Shown piece by piece: positions 14,486 to 22,831 of a DNA stretch of 53,201 bases. The notes below the pieces were generated by a model. That model was given only the letters and a program-made list of their open reading frames with translations. It was not told the origin of the DNA and ran no database searches. The translations under genes and the position numbers were made by a program. Origin of the DNA: Kiloniella laminariae DSM 19542 (GTDB lineage Bacteria > Pseudomonadota > Alphaproteobacteria > Kiloniellales > Kiloniellaceae); the NCBI RefSeq assembly GCF_000374005.1, contig NZ_KB893135.1, forward strand, positions 227,343 to 280,543. Reading direction: 5' to 3'. The first letter of the stretch is position 1; the number at the start of each line of letters is the position of its first letter.

Positions 14486-15361
14486 ATGTCGCAAAATAAA
14501 CTTGTCCCGGACAACAGGCACTCTCGAGCTTTAATGCCCCTTTTCTCTATCTTCCTGTCCTCCCTGTTTTGCCCCTTGGGCTGTCAGGCCAGCGCTGCAG
14601 CTGACCGGCAGGCCCGCCGCTATGGCCGGACTCTTGCCCGGCAGGTCCCCCTCTTCTCCGCCCTGCTGTTTTCAGCGCTGCTCGCGCACAGCCCCGTCCG
14701 GGCGGCAGAACTCAGCCTGGTGACCGAAGAATATCCTCCGCTGAACATGTACGGGCCCGAGGGCGAGATTACCGGTATCGCCACCGAATTGCTGCGCCTG
14801 GCGGCAAAGGAAATTGATCTCGCGCTCGACATCCGCTTGCTGCCCTGGAAACGCGGATACTTCCTGGCCAGAAACCGCCCGCAGACCTGCATCTATTCCA
14901 CCTGGCGGACCGAAGAACGCGAGGATCTTTTTCTCTGGGTCGGACCACTGGCCAAAGATGCCTGGTCTTTCTATGCCCGGGCAGACAGCAAGATCAGGCT
15001 GAGCCGACTTCAGGATACATTCGATTACAATGTCGGTCTGGTTGACGGCTGGGGTTTCACCGAACATCTGCAAAAATCCGGGCACCCGAAACTCGATCTC
15101 GTCCCGGCCAACGATGAAACCAACCTGCGCAAGCTGTTGTCCGGGCGGATCGACCTTTGGGGCACCGGGCGGATTTCCGGTCAGCAGATCCTCAAGGGCG
15201 AAGACGACAAAAAGATCAAAGAGATCTTCGCCATCCGCGAGATCGGCCTCTGGGTCGCCTGTCACAAGGAAACCGACCCGGCGCTGCTGAGCGAGCTGCA
15301 GAACGCCTTGGACAAGCTGGAACGGGACGGCAACGCCGACAGAGTCCGGGCAGATTTTTAA
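14486..15361 (+). CDS. Periplasmic amino-acid-type solute-binding protein (SBP_bac_3)
   Basis: This protein has 291 residues from the ATG at 14486, which has AGGGA 5 bases upstream; the frame is open further upstream, but that would overlap the 13962 gene. The N-terminal 75 residues contain two hydrophobic stretches, the second ('PLFSALLFSALLAHSPVRAA') being the likelier signal peptide. The mature protein begins 'LSLVTEEYPPLNMYGPEG' and carries 'LLPWKRGYFLARNRPQTCIY' and the closing 'LQNALDKLERDGNADRVRAD'. It is a two-lobed polar-ligand-binding protein of the SBP_bac_3 family. No transport partner is adjacent. Confidence 0.85.
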   Translation: MSQNKLVPDNRHSRALMPLFSIFLSSLFCPLGCQASAAADRQARRYGRTLARQVPLFSALLFSALLAHSPVRAAELSLVTEEYPPLNMYGPEGEITGIATELLRLAAKEIDLALDIRLLPWKRGYFLARNRPQTCIYSTWRTEEREDLFLWVGPLAKDAWSFYARADSKIRLSRLQDTFDYNVGLVDGWGFTEHLQKSGHPKLDLVPANDETNLRKLLSGRIDLWGTGRISGQQILKGEDDKKIKEIFAIREIGLWVACHKETDPALLSELQNALDKLERDGNADRVRADF

Positions 15362-15658
15362 GCTCTCCCGCCTGTCCGAGCACCAGAAGACCTGAACACC
15401 AGAAGACCTGAACAGAAAATTACCCGGCAACCTGCCCTGGACCTCCTCTTTCTGACGCAGCAAAACTTCAGCTCAAAATTCAATCTATAAGGGATATAAA
15501 AATATTATCTCTCGTTTAACGGTATTTTTTGTGTATAATTAGCACCAGAGATACAGCCTGCAATCTGCGTCCTGAAAGTGCCTCATGATTACCAGACGCG
15601 TTCATTAAAACGCACCTCATAGATGCTTGAAAATGGCTGAACAGTTTACGGATTTGCC

Positions 15659-16912
15659 ATGTCACGTGATGAGAATTACCTCAAACAAGAGCTTTACCAA
15701 CTCGTTCAGTCTGCCCCTGATATATTCAATTTTTTGCAGAATGCCACCCTTGATGGCCTGTGGTACTGGGATCTCGAAAACCCGGAAAATGAGTGGATGA
15801 ATGACCGTTTCTGGGAAATTCTCGGATATGATCCAGACAAACGCAAACCCCTGGCAGCCGAATGGCAGGATCTGATCCACCCCGACGACCTTGCCACAGC
15901 ACTGGACAATTTCAATCGTCACTGTGTTGACCCCAACCACGCCTATGACCAGATGGTGCGCTATCGTCACTGCAACGGCGACACCATCTGGGTGCGCTGT
16001 CGCGGGCTGGCCATCCGTGACCAGAGCGGCAAACCTGTTCGCCTGCTCGGCGCCCATACCGACGTCACCGAGTTGATGCGCTCGCTTGAACTGGTGGAAC
16101 AGCACAGCCAGCAATTGAGCCTGGAGATCGAACGCCGCCAACAGGCCGACACAGCCAGCCAGGCCAAGACCCAGTTTCTGGCCAAGATGAGTCACGAGCT
16201 GCGCACCCCCCTCAATGCAATTCTCGGCTATTCCGAGGCTCTGCTCTCCGGGATTGGCGGCGAGTTGGAAAACAAACAGCACCGGGAATATATCTCGACA
16301 ATTACCAAGGCAGGTCAGCATTTACTCAGCCTGATCAACGATGTACTTGACCTTTCAAAAGTTGAATCCGGCGAGGAAAAGCTGCAGGAGCAGGATATCA
16401 ACATCGCAGAAATCATGAAACTCTCCCTGTTACGGATCAAACCGCTGGCTGAAAACAAGCATATTTCGCTGCGGATTACGCCTCCGACAAATGTTCAGAC
16501 CCTGCGGGCGGATGAACGGCGTGTCACCCAGATCTTTACCAACCTGCTCAACAATGCAGTCAAATTTTCCGGCCCCGGTCAAAAGGTAAGCTTTTCAGCC
16601 GCGATGGATAAGGACGGCGGGCTCGAGTTTTACATCAGGGATCGGGGCGTCGGGATTGCTTCCGAAGATATACCCAACGTCATGCGCCCCTTCCACCAGC
16701 TTGGCGATGTTTTCAGCAACCCACAGGAGGGAACCGGGCTTGGCCTGCCCATCTGCAAGACCCTGATGGAACTGCACGGCGGCTCGATCGAAATACAAAG
16801 CAAACCGGGACGGGGCACCTGCATCACCGCGCGGTTCCCGGCGCACCGGATCACGCCCCCCGCCCTCCCGGCCCAGACAGCAATGCCACAAAACCAGGCT
16901 GGTCTTCCCTAG
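15659..16912 (+). CDS. Soluble PAS-domain histidine kinase (orphan)
   Basis: This 417-residue protein has no membrane segment. Residues ~25-140 form a PAS domain with a PAC-type end ('WVRCRGLAIRDQSGKPVRLL'). A short coiled coil at 140-170 leads to the HisKA domain with phospho-acceptor His179 in 'AKMSHELRTPLNAILGYSE'. The HATPase domain (~270-400) shows the N box 'FTNLLNNAVKFS', 'DRGVGIASEDI' and 'EGTGLGLPICK'. No response regulator is adjacent. A clear TATAAT at 15534-15539 lies upstream, but no convincing -35 was found. The signal sensed is unknown. Confidence 0.9.
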   Translation: MSRDENYLKQELYQLVQSAPDIFNFLQNATLDGLWYWDLENPENEWMNDRFWEILGYDPDKRKPLAAEWQDLIHPDDLATALDNFNRHCVDPNHAYDQMVRYRHCNGDTIWVRCRGLAIRDQSGKPVRLLGAHTDVTELMRSLELVEQHSQQLSLEIERRQQADTASQAKTQFLAKMSHELRTPLNAILGYSEALLSGIGGELENKQHREYISTITKAGQHLLSLINDVLDLSKVESGEEKLQEQDINIAEIMKLSLLRIKPLAENKHISLRITPPTNVQTLRADERRVTQIFTNLLNNAVKFSGPGQKVSFSAAMDKDGGLEFYIRDRGVGIASEDIPNVMRPFHQLGDVFSNPQEGTGLGLPICKTLMELHGGSIEIQSKPGRGTCITARFPAHRITPPALPAQTAMPQNQAGLP

Positions 16913-16928
16913 GACCTAAGAGGCACAA

Positions 16929-16952
16929 ACTGGAGTTTCCCCCAACCCCAGT
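16929..16952 (+). terminator. Weak hairpin after the PAS kinase gene
   Basis: ACTGGAGTT and AACCCCAGT can pair with one mismatch around six bases. No T-run follows, so this is only a possible terminator. Confidence 0.3.
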
Positions 16953-17116
16953 ACAGGGTTCAAATCATGCTCTTTGCCCTTGTCCACAGTTTCTCTGCTC
17001 CCAAGGTATTCCCGGATCAAGTCAATGCCTGAGTTTCCCAGTAGGCCTACAGATCCGAGATGAATTGTTTCCCCTGTCAATGCCAGTGATCCTTGTTCCT
17101 TTCAACAGAACGAAAG

Positions 17117-18052
17117 ATGAACAAGATGGTCCATGTTATCGATCATGCAGAAAAACTATACGGCAATTCCAAACCCAAATTTGAACCCGAACTCCGGGTC
17201 GAGACCCGCCCTGTTGATAACACCGAAGGCACGAAAGGACACTCCTATTTTGTTTATCGGGACGAAGACGGCAAGGAATGGGCTTTATCCGGTACTCACT
17301 CAAAGTATCCGAGTTGGAATACCTTAGATTCACAGCTTGTGGTCCACCTCATGCCGCTGGATGAATCAATCGATGCGCGTGGTGATCAGACCCCGGAACA
17401 AAGAGGCAGCCGTGTTCTTTCCACAGGAACAAAAGCAATGGAGGGATGGCGCGACCTGAAGCAGCTAAAAGAAAAAATTGAAACCGCGAAATTCGAATAT
17501 GACCATGAAGGCCCAAACAGTAACTCTGTCACCAGCCTGGGACTTAAAATATTGGGTTTTGATCCAGAAAAGGATATGCCCAAAAATGACAGCTATAAAA
17601 ATTTCTATCAGGGTACGCACCCCGGTGTTGGAGATCTCGACATTGACAAAAACAACAGCATCTACGAAACCCCGATCATTGATTTCGTGAAAAGCAAGCA
17701 ACAGATTGATAACTTAGCCAAAGGTTTTGAAACAACTATCGAACAGGGCAGGGATAACCTGACCAATGAAGGTGGAAGGATAAAAGATCAGGCTGGCAGA
17801 AAGGCAGCAGAAACTGTCGATTACTCCTCACGTAAAGCCCGAGAAATGTGGCAAAATAGTTTGGACACAGTTGAAACTGAAAGACAGCGACTTGATAAGG
17901 GCTGGGACAGAACAAAAGATAAAGCTCAAGATCTATGGGATCAAAGCACGACTAATCTGGATAAAGCCCGCGATAAACTTCAACAAGCCCCGCAATATTT
18001 TGAAGACAGGATCATGCGAAAGGTCCACAGAGAAATAAACCGACAGAGATAA
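17117..18052 (+). CDS. Hypothetical protein with N-terminal soluble domain and amphipathic C-terminal repeats
   Basis: This protein has 311 residues from the ATG at 17117. The first ~200 residues look folded and contain 'HEGPNSNSVTSLGLKILGFD' and later 'GTHPGVGDLD'. A G-P/Q-N-S-N-S motif ahead of a P-G element recalls a catalytic-type loop in some uncharacterised secreted or toxin-associated proteins, but I cannot assign an enzyme. Residues ~205-305 are heptad-like charged repeats ('RLDKGWDRTKDKAQDLWDQS'), similar to apolipoprotein or LEA-type amphipathic helices. There is no signal peptide. It uses more AT-rich codons than its neighbours, so it may have been acquired horizontally. Function is unknown. 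Confidence 0.65.
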   Translation: MNKMVHVIDHAEKLYGNSKPKFEPELRVETRPVDNTEGTKGHSYFVYRDEDGKEWALSGTHSKYPSWNTLDSQLVVHLMPLDESIDARGDQTPEQRGSRVLSTGTKAMEGWRDLKQLKEKIETAKFEYDHEGPNSNSVTSLGLKILGFDPEKDMPKNDSYKNFYQGTHPGVGDLDIDKNNSIYETPIIDFVKSKQQIDNLAKGFETTIEQGRDNLTNEGGRIKDQAGRKAAETVDYSSRKAREMWQNSLDTVETERQRLDKGWDRTKDKAQDLWDQSTTNLDKARDKLQQAPQYFEDRIMRKVHREINRQR

Positions 18053-18209
18053 GGTCTCCTTGAGGCTGGGATCAGGAGGATCTTATCATCAGGATATTTT
18101 AGGATCTTCCTGTTTCCCTTTTCCGCGCTAACAGATTGTTGTAAAAACTATCCGCCACTTACCCCGGTCAGCACTCACGGCCCGCAATCAGAAAGCAGAA
18201 CAAAGCCCC

Positions 18210-18752
18210 ATGCCGATCTATCTTATCCGTCACGGTCAGTCCGAATTTAACGCCGTTGCCCGTGATGGCATTGATGCGCTGATTTATGATGCGCCCTTGA
18301 CCGAGCTGGGCCGGGCACAGGCGGATCGAGCCAAGGAGATCGTGCGCGATTTTGGCATCCAACAGGTCGTCACCTCGCCGCTGACCCGCGCGGTGCAGAC
18401 GGCGCTGCGAATTTTCGAAGGCCACGCCCCGATTACCGTACAGGCCGGACACCACGAGATGCTGTGTAACTCCTGCGATGTCGGGCGACACCGCGACCAT
18501 CTGGCCCGCGACTTTCCCCAGCTCGACTTTGCCCACCTGCCGGACCGCTGGTGGCACGAGGGGCCGGAAAACGAACACGGCGTGGCCCATGAACCGCTCG
18601 AGGTGTTCCGCGCCCGGGTCCGGGCCTTTGACAGGACTTTACGCGAAAGCAAAACCCGCCCACTCGCCATTGTCGGCCACGGTCTTTTCTTTCAGGAAAT
18701 GGTCGGCCGCATGCCCGACAACGCCGAGGTGATTAGATACGAACTGCCGTAA
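18210..18752 (+). CDS. Histidine phosphatase (phosphoglycerate-mutase-like)
   Basis: This 180-residue member of the histidine phosphatase superfamily has its phospho-accepting motif at the start ('IYLIRHGQSEFN'). It continues with 'PLTELGRAQADRAKEIV', 'QQVVTSPLTRAVQTALRIF' and the second catalytic His in 'AIVGHGLFFQEM'. The substrate cannot be told from the sequence. It stands alone, with a hairpin after it. The ATG at 18210 is chosen because it gives the canonical short N-terminus. Confidence 0.9.
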   Translation: MPIYLIRHGQSEFNAVARDGIDALIYDAPLTELGRAQADRAKEIVRDFGIQQVVTSPLTRAVQTALRIFEGHAPITVQAGHHEMLCNSCDVGRHRDHLARDFPQLDFAHLPDRWWHEGPENEHGVAHEPLEVFRARVRAFDRTLRESKTRPLAIVGHGLFFQEMVGRMPDNAEVIRYELP

Positions 18753-18769
18753 ACAAAGGCCAGTGATCT

Positions 18770-18796
18770 GATTGTGCTTCTGACCAAAGCACAATC
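18770..18796 (+). terminator. Hairpin after the phosphatase gene
   Basis: The perfect 10-bp stem GATTGTGCTT/AAGCACAATC has a 7-base loop and no T-run. It lies between converging genes. Confidence 0.45.
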
Positions 18797-18955
18797 ACAC
18801 GACAATCTCACTCTCTTTGCCGACAACAATCCCCCTATAACGACATCGATGATCAGGAGCTCCCATTGATCTCAGGGGCGAGATGCTGAAATCTGCCGGG
18901 TCGCAATTATGGTGGAAGAACATCCTGCCCGTACCCTTTCCAGGAAAGAGGGCTA

Positions 18956-19354
18956 TCATCGCTTGCTTTTCATCCCTTTGGTTTTTTTCACATTCTCATC
19001 CTGTTGAAGCCGCGCAAATTCGTCACTATCCGGTGATAACAACGCGATATAACCGTCAACGTTTGCATGGACCGCCCAGCCATGAGTTTTTGTCAGTGGG
19101 GAAGCACGTAAACACGCTTGTCCTTTCGAAAAGTATGCAGCGCGAAAACTGGCCAGATCTTCTTCCTCTACGCCCTTTCTCAGCGCTGCTACCATCGAAA
19201 GAACCTCATCTGAAGTCATCGAGTAAGGTTTTTTGACCAGCAACTCATATTGGAGAGCAGCCACCGAACCCGGCTTGTCGGGCACTTTCGCGATTGATTG
19301 ACAGTCCTCAGCCGGACAGATGAGCGTGTCATAATAATTGGTAGTGTGCATCAT
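18956..19354 (-). CDS. DUF6157 family protein
   Basis: This 132-residue protein opens 'MMHTTNYYDTLICPAEDC' and has 'ALQYELLVKKPYSMTSDEVL', 'FFSKGQ'-like 'AYFSKGQACLRASPLTKTHG' and the ending 'KTKGMKSKR'. I recognise this order from the DUF6157 family of about 130-residue soluble proteins with no known function. The true start may be the second ATG (19351). It is next to the ECF sigma gene but separated by about 110 bp, so shared regulation is not shown. Confidence 0.8.
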   Translation of the reverse strand: MMHTTNYYDTLICPAEDCQSIAKVPDKPGSVAALQYELLVKKPYSMTSDEVLSMVAALRKGVEEEDLASFRAAYFSKGQACLRASPLTKTHGWAVHANVDGYIALLSPDSDEFARLQQDENVKKTKGMKSKR

Positions 19355-19464
19355 GGCCCCGTTCGTTCATTAAATGTTCTATTATTAATTCTCCTTTGTT
19401 TACAAGTCAAAGCTGCCGTTCTGTCAGGAAATTATTGTCCGCGAATGGATACTGAAGCTCTCCC

Positions 19465-20331
19465 CTAATCGAACAGTTGTGCCTCAGCCAGGCGTGCAGG
19501 ATCACCTACCGCGCGTATCTCGTAAATTCGATCCTCGCGAAAATCCACCTCCAGCATCAGGATAAGATATCCATCAGGGCGCACGGCAACCGCGATTTCG
19601 CCGTCAATCAGCACAGGCGCGGCGGCATGCGCCCGGTTCAGAAAGGCCCGCGCGACATCAGCAGCGCCGCTCAGAATGCTGACTCCGCCCAACCGCAATG
19701 CCGCTTCGTCTGCCCGGAAGGTCACTTCGGGGTCGAGCACGTTCAACAAGGCCTCAAAATCACCCGATCTGGACGCGACGAGGAAGGCTTCGACGACCTT
19801 CCGGCGCTCCGCGCGCCGGCTTTCCTGGTGCCGCTTGGCGCCCCGAACGCGCCGACGGGCGCGGCTGGCGATTTGCCTTATGGCATCAGGCGACTTTTCA
19901 ATAATGGATGAGATATCGTCATAGGATACGTCGAACATGTCATGCAGCACAAGCGTGAGCCGCTCGACTGGGCTGAGAGTTTCCAAGACCATCAGCAACG
20001 CGACCCCTACGGAGTCCGTCATTGCGAGGTCAGCTTCAGGCGTATCTTTGTGACACTCACTGCTCTCCGCCCTTTCGGCGGATTCATCGAACGTATCCTC
20101 GCGGCGCGCTTTGCGCTGGCGCAGCATGTCGAGACAGATCCGCGCAACCACCGTCGTCAGCCACCCGCTAAGGTTCGATACAACCGCTGCATCAACCCGG
20201 CTAAGCCGCAACCAGGTTTCCTGAACCGCATCTTCGGCCTCAATGGCTGAACCAAGCATCCTGAAGGCCACACTTCGCAGATGCGACCGCCGTGCCTCGA
20301 ACGCGTCCACAAGAATATTTTTTTGCTCCAC
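19465..20331 (-). CDS. ECF41-type RNA polymerase sigma factor
   Basis: This 288-residue ECF sigma factor has a C-terminal SnoaL-like extension. Sigma-2 is at ~10-75 ('RMLGSAIEAEDAVQETWLRL') and sigma-4 at ~115-165 ('LSPVERLTLVLHDMFDVSYD'). Residues ~170-285 form the NTF2/SnoaL-like domain ('VEAFLVASRSGDFEALLNVL', ending near 'GDPARL', in the place of the family's NPDKL motif). In ECF41 factors this extension modulates activity. The GTG start at 20331 lies about 30 bp downstream of a matching promoter on the minus strand, so it probably activates its own gene and the divergent 20449 gene. Confidence 0.9.
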   Translation of the reverse strand: MEQKNILVDAFEARRSHLRSVAFRMLGSAIEAEDAVQETWLRLSRVDAAVVSNLSGWLTTVVARICLDMLRQRKARREDTFDESAERAESSECHKDTPEADLAMTDSVGVALLMVLETLSPVERLTLVLHDMFDVSYDDISSIIEKSPDAIRQIASRARRRVRGAKRHQESRRAERRKVVEAFLVASRSGDFEALLNVLDPEVTFRADEAALRLGGVSILSGAADVARAFLNRAHAAAPVLIDGEIAVAVRPDGYLILMLEVDFREDRIYEIRAVGDPARLAEAQLFD

Positions 20332-20332
20332 C

Positions 20333-20359
20333 TGTCACACACTCTCTTATTGCTTCGTC
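20333..20359 (+). promoter_or_regulatory. ECF41 promoter for the 20449 gene
   Basis: TGTCACA (20333-20339), exactly 16 bases, then CGTC (20356-20359). This is the published ECF41 target consensus with the correct spacing, reading toward the carboxymuconolactone decarboxylase-type gene. Confidence 0.9.
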
Positions 20360-20367
20360 ATGGGTAT

Positions 20368-20394
20368 GACGTTGTAGACCTGATCCCTGTGACA
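20368..20394 (-). promoter_or_regulatory. ECF41 promoter for the sigma gene itself
   Basis: On the minus strand TGTCACA (20394 to 20388), exactly 16 bases, then CGTC (20371 to 20368), reading toward the sigma gene. The two promoters are back to back with convergently placed -10 elements 8 bp apart. Confidence 0.9.
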
Positions 20395-20448
20395 CCTGCG
20401 GCCAGGCGAAAGCGTCTTATGAACAAATATTCCTGATGGAGAAAGAAA

Positions 20449-20907
20449 ATGAAAGCCAGAATTCAAAACCCCGCAATCCTTCTCCCCGATGCGCTGAAAG
20501 CCCTGATGGCGCTCAGCAAGGCGACGGAGAAGGACGGGCTGCCATATGTTACCCGCAAGCTCGTTCATCTGCGCGCCAGCCAGATCAACGCCTGTAGCGT
20601 CTGCGTCGACATGCATTCAAAGGAACTCAAAAAAGCTGAACAGTCGGACGAACGGATCTTTGCCGTCGCCGCTTGGCGGGACACGCCATACTTTTCGAAG
20701 GATGAGCGGATAGCGCTGGCGATGACCGAAGCAGTGACGCGGTTAAGCGAACATGCCGATCCGATTTCGGATGAGCTATGGGAGGAAGCCGCCAGGCATT
20801 ATGATGAAGAGGCACTTGCCGCGCTTCTCGTCACAATTGCCGAGATCAATGTCTGGAACCGGCTCAATGCCAGCGTCCGCCAGCAGGCAGGAGCCGCCTG
20901 GAACTGA
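20449..20907 (+). CDS. Carboxymuconolactone decarboxylase / AhpD-like protein
   Basis: This 152-residue protein of the CMD/AhpD superfamily has the redox motif C-x2-C-x3-H in 'NACSVCVDMHSKEL', preceded by a conserved R-A-S-Q-I-N. It carries the typical helical core ('ALAMTEAVTRLSEHADPISD', 'LLVTIAEINVWNRLNAS'). GGAGAAAG precedes the ATG. AhpD-like proteins are peroxide- or radical-related thiol reductases. CMD genes are the classic neighbours and targets of ECF41 sigma factors, and the promoter at 20333 confirms that link here. Confidence 0.9.
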   Translation: MKARIQNPAILLPDALKALMALSKATEKDGLPYVTRKLVHLRASQINACSVCVDMHSKELKKAEQSDERIFAVAAWRDTPYFSKDERIALAMTEAVTRLSEHADPISDELWEEAARHYDEEALAALLVTIAEINVWNRLNASVRQQAGAAWN

Positions 20908-21067
20908 CTTGTCTTAGGCCTGTATCCTTACCGGCAACTTTACCCGGGCACCCGCGCTTTCGGGCGGCGCGTGCCTGGGGTGTAGCCAAAGGCGGCAACA
21001 GCGTTGCAGCCGTGGTATCGTCCTTTTTTTCCAGCACCTCGGCGATCTTGTCCATATCCGCCGCCAT
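20907..21067 (-). pseudogene. Possible gene remnant
   Basis: A leftward frame with GGAAGGGCAGGTG before an ATG at 21067 reads 'MAADMDKIAEVLEKKDD' and 'AATLLPPLATPQA'. It then runs into the antisense of the CMD gene and ends there. The upstream part of the frame also looks coding ('SATVPPEGQV'). Sequence character resembles a real protein, but the frame is short and truncated at the neighbour. I suggest a fragment left by rearrangement; it could be chance. Confidence 0.25.
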
Positions 21068-21145
21068 CACCTGCCCTTCCGGAGGGACCGTCGCGGAAAA
21101 AAACTGTTATAACAAAAAAATAAACCACCCTTTTTCACCTGCATT

Positions 21146-21730
21146 TTACTCCGGCAGGATCTTGTCTTTGTGAATGCAGTAGCTGTTAAAGTCTTCCCGG
21201 GTATAGAGGAAAGCGACGGCAGGATTGCTGCGCGAATGGATGATTTTATAGTTATAGCCAACACGGTAAGCAGACGCGACCAACTGATCTTCGCTCTCCG
21301 ACAAGGTATAGTCACGCAATCCCACCCGGTATTTATAGGTCATCATGCAGGAAGGCCCGTTTTCTCTATCCCTACTCCATTTTTTCTCAATCAATACCGC
21401 TGGCCGGATCCGGCCCATGGCATAGACCTCTACCCGTCGTAGGGCCTCCCGTATGCAATAGAGTGCAAAAAAGAGAGGCAAGAGCCCGAACAACGCGCCG
21501 AAAAACATGTGCCAAGCCGTTTCAACGACCACCCCGGGAATTACAACCAGTCTCAGTATCAACAGGTAATAAGCAATGACCAACCCCAAACCAAGCAAGC
21601 GGAGGATAAAAGACAAAAAATGCCGGGCCAGAGCCGTAGTATCCAGCTTGTCCGCGCACTGCAACTGATAGAAGTAACGGTCAAGCTTCCACGGACAAAA
21701 CAGCAACAGCAGATAAAACAGATAGCTCAT
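21146..21730 (-). CDS. Membrane protein, family M2 (divergent member)
   Basis: This protein has 194 residues from the ATG at 21730. The N-terminus 'LFYLLLLFCPWKLDRYFYQL' aligns with the M2 signature F-L-L-F-C-S-R-D-F-R-x-F-Y. Two transmembrane segments follow (~40-65 and ~75-100). The C-terminal half is a beta-rich domain ('RPAVLIEKKW', 'MTYKYRVGLRDYTLSESE', 'KIIHSRSNPAVAFLYTREDF') in the same order as the other M2 proteins and reminiscent of DUF3592. Function is unknown. It is separated from the main M2 array by two metabolic-type genes. Confidence 0.7.
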   Translation of the reverse strand: MSYLFYLLLLFCPWKLDRYFYQLQCADKLDTTALARHFLSFILRLLGLGLVIAYYLLILRLVVIPGVVVETAWHMFFGALFGLLPLFFALYCIREALRRVEVYAMGRIRPAVLIEKKWSRDRENGPSCMMTYKYRVGLRDYTLSESEDQLVASAYRVGYNYKIIHSRSNPAVAFLYTREDFNSYCIHKDKILPE

Positions 21731-21768
21731 CAATCCCCCCGGGTTGCCTGACCCGTGCGTTAAAATTT

Positions 21769-22656
21769 TTACTTCTTTGGCAAGCTTTTGCGCAGGCTTT
21801 CGATCACCCGGGTCTCAGCCGAGGCTGCGTGGCCGTCGTCCAGTACGGCGTTAAAAGCCGCCAGCGCCTGTGCGCCCAGGGGCTGGTCCAACCCCATCTT
21901 TGCGGCAAAGCGCAGGCCATAGTCCGTGTCTTTCTGGCGCCAGCGGGTCGAGAAGACCACGTCCTTGTCGTGTTCGCCCCGGGCCATCAGCGCGGCATTG
22001 CGGGCGACCTGCGGGCTGCCACAGCCGCCACAAGCGAGCGCCTGTGCCACCAGTTCCAGATCGAGCCCGGCGCGTTCTGCCGTGACCAGCCCTTCTGCAG
22101 CGGCAGCGATCTGGATCGAGCCCATCAGGTTGACGATCAGCTTGTAGGCGGTTCCGGCCCCCAGCGGGCCAAAGTGGATCTGGTCGGTCGAGATCACCTC
22201 GAGAAATGGCAAGGCCCGGTCGATGGTTTCCTTGTCCCCGCCCAGGAACAGGGTCAGGTTGCCGTTGGCCGCCGCATCGGGCAGCCCGGTCACCGGACAG
22301 TCGAGATAAGCCAGCCCAGCTTTTGCCACACTCCCCGCCAGTTCCAGCACCCAGTCGTGCGACAGGGTCGAACATTCAATCGCCAGCGCCCCGGGCTGAA
22401 ACTTCCCGGCCAAAGCCCCGCTCGGCCCATTCCAGATGGCCCGCGAAGCTGCATCATCGCCAACCATGCTGAAGATCACTTCGGCACCGCGCACCGCCTC
22501 TGCCGGGCTGTGCGCCAGAACGGCCCCCTGTGCCACCAGCCCCGCCGCCTTGTCAGCCGTGCGATTATAGACCCGGAGTTCATGTCCGGCACGCAACAGA
22601 CAGGCAGCCATACCAGAGCCCATCAGCCCGGTACCGAGAAAAGCGATTGTCGTCAT
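21769..22656 (-). CDS. 3-hydroxyisobutyrate-dehydrogenase-like NAD(P)-dependent oxidoreductase
   Basis: This protein has 295 residues from the ATG at 22656, behind AAGGAAC. The Rossmann motif is 'IAFLGTGLMGSGMAACLL', followed by 'VYNRT' (cofactor-selecting loop). Further landmarks are 'ECSTLSHDWVLELAGSVAKA', 'YLDCPVTGLPDAAANGNLTL' and the catalytic-lysine helix 'GTAYKLIVNLMGSIQIAA'. It is a beta-hydroxyacid dehydrogenase, perhaps closest to glyoxylate/succinic semialdehyde reductase-type members; the substrate is not determinable. Confidence 0.9.
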   Translation of the reverse strand: MTTIAFLGTGLMGSGMAACLLRAGHELRVYNRTADKAAGLVAQGAVLAHSPAEAVRGAEVIFSMVGDDAASRAIWNGPSGALAGKFQPGALAIECSTLSHDWVLELAGSVAKAGLAYLDCPVTGLPDAAANGNLTLFLGGDKETIDRALPFLEVISTDQIHFGPLGAGTAYKLIVNLMGSIQIAAAAEGLVTAERAGLDLELVAQALACGGCGSPQVARNAALMARGEHDKDVVFSTRWRQKDTDYGLRFAAKMGLDQPLGAQALAAFNAVLDDGHAASAETRVIESLRKSLPKK

Positions 22657-22831
22657 GGAACTGTTCCTTGTGGCAGGAGAAAGCAGAAAAGACCTGATCG
22701 AGTGTGCAGATATCTCCTTGCCAAACAAGATCTTTTACAGCCGGGAGCAAGAATTTTCCGGTATAATTCCCCGCCAAAATCTCCTCCAAAATCCTGGACA
22801 AAAGTATCGGCAAAGAAGCTCGATCTTCAGA

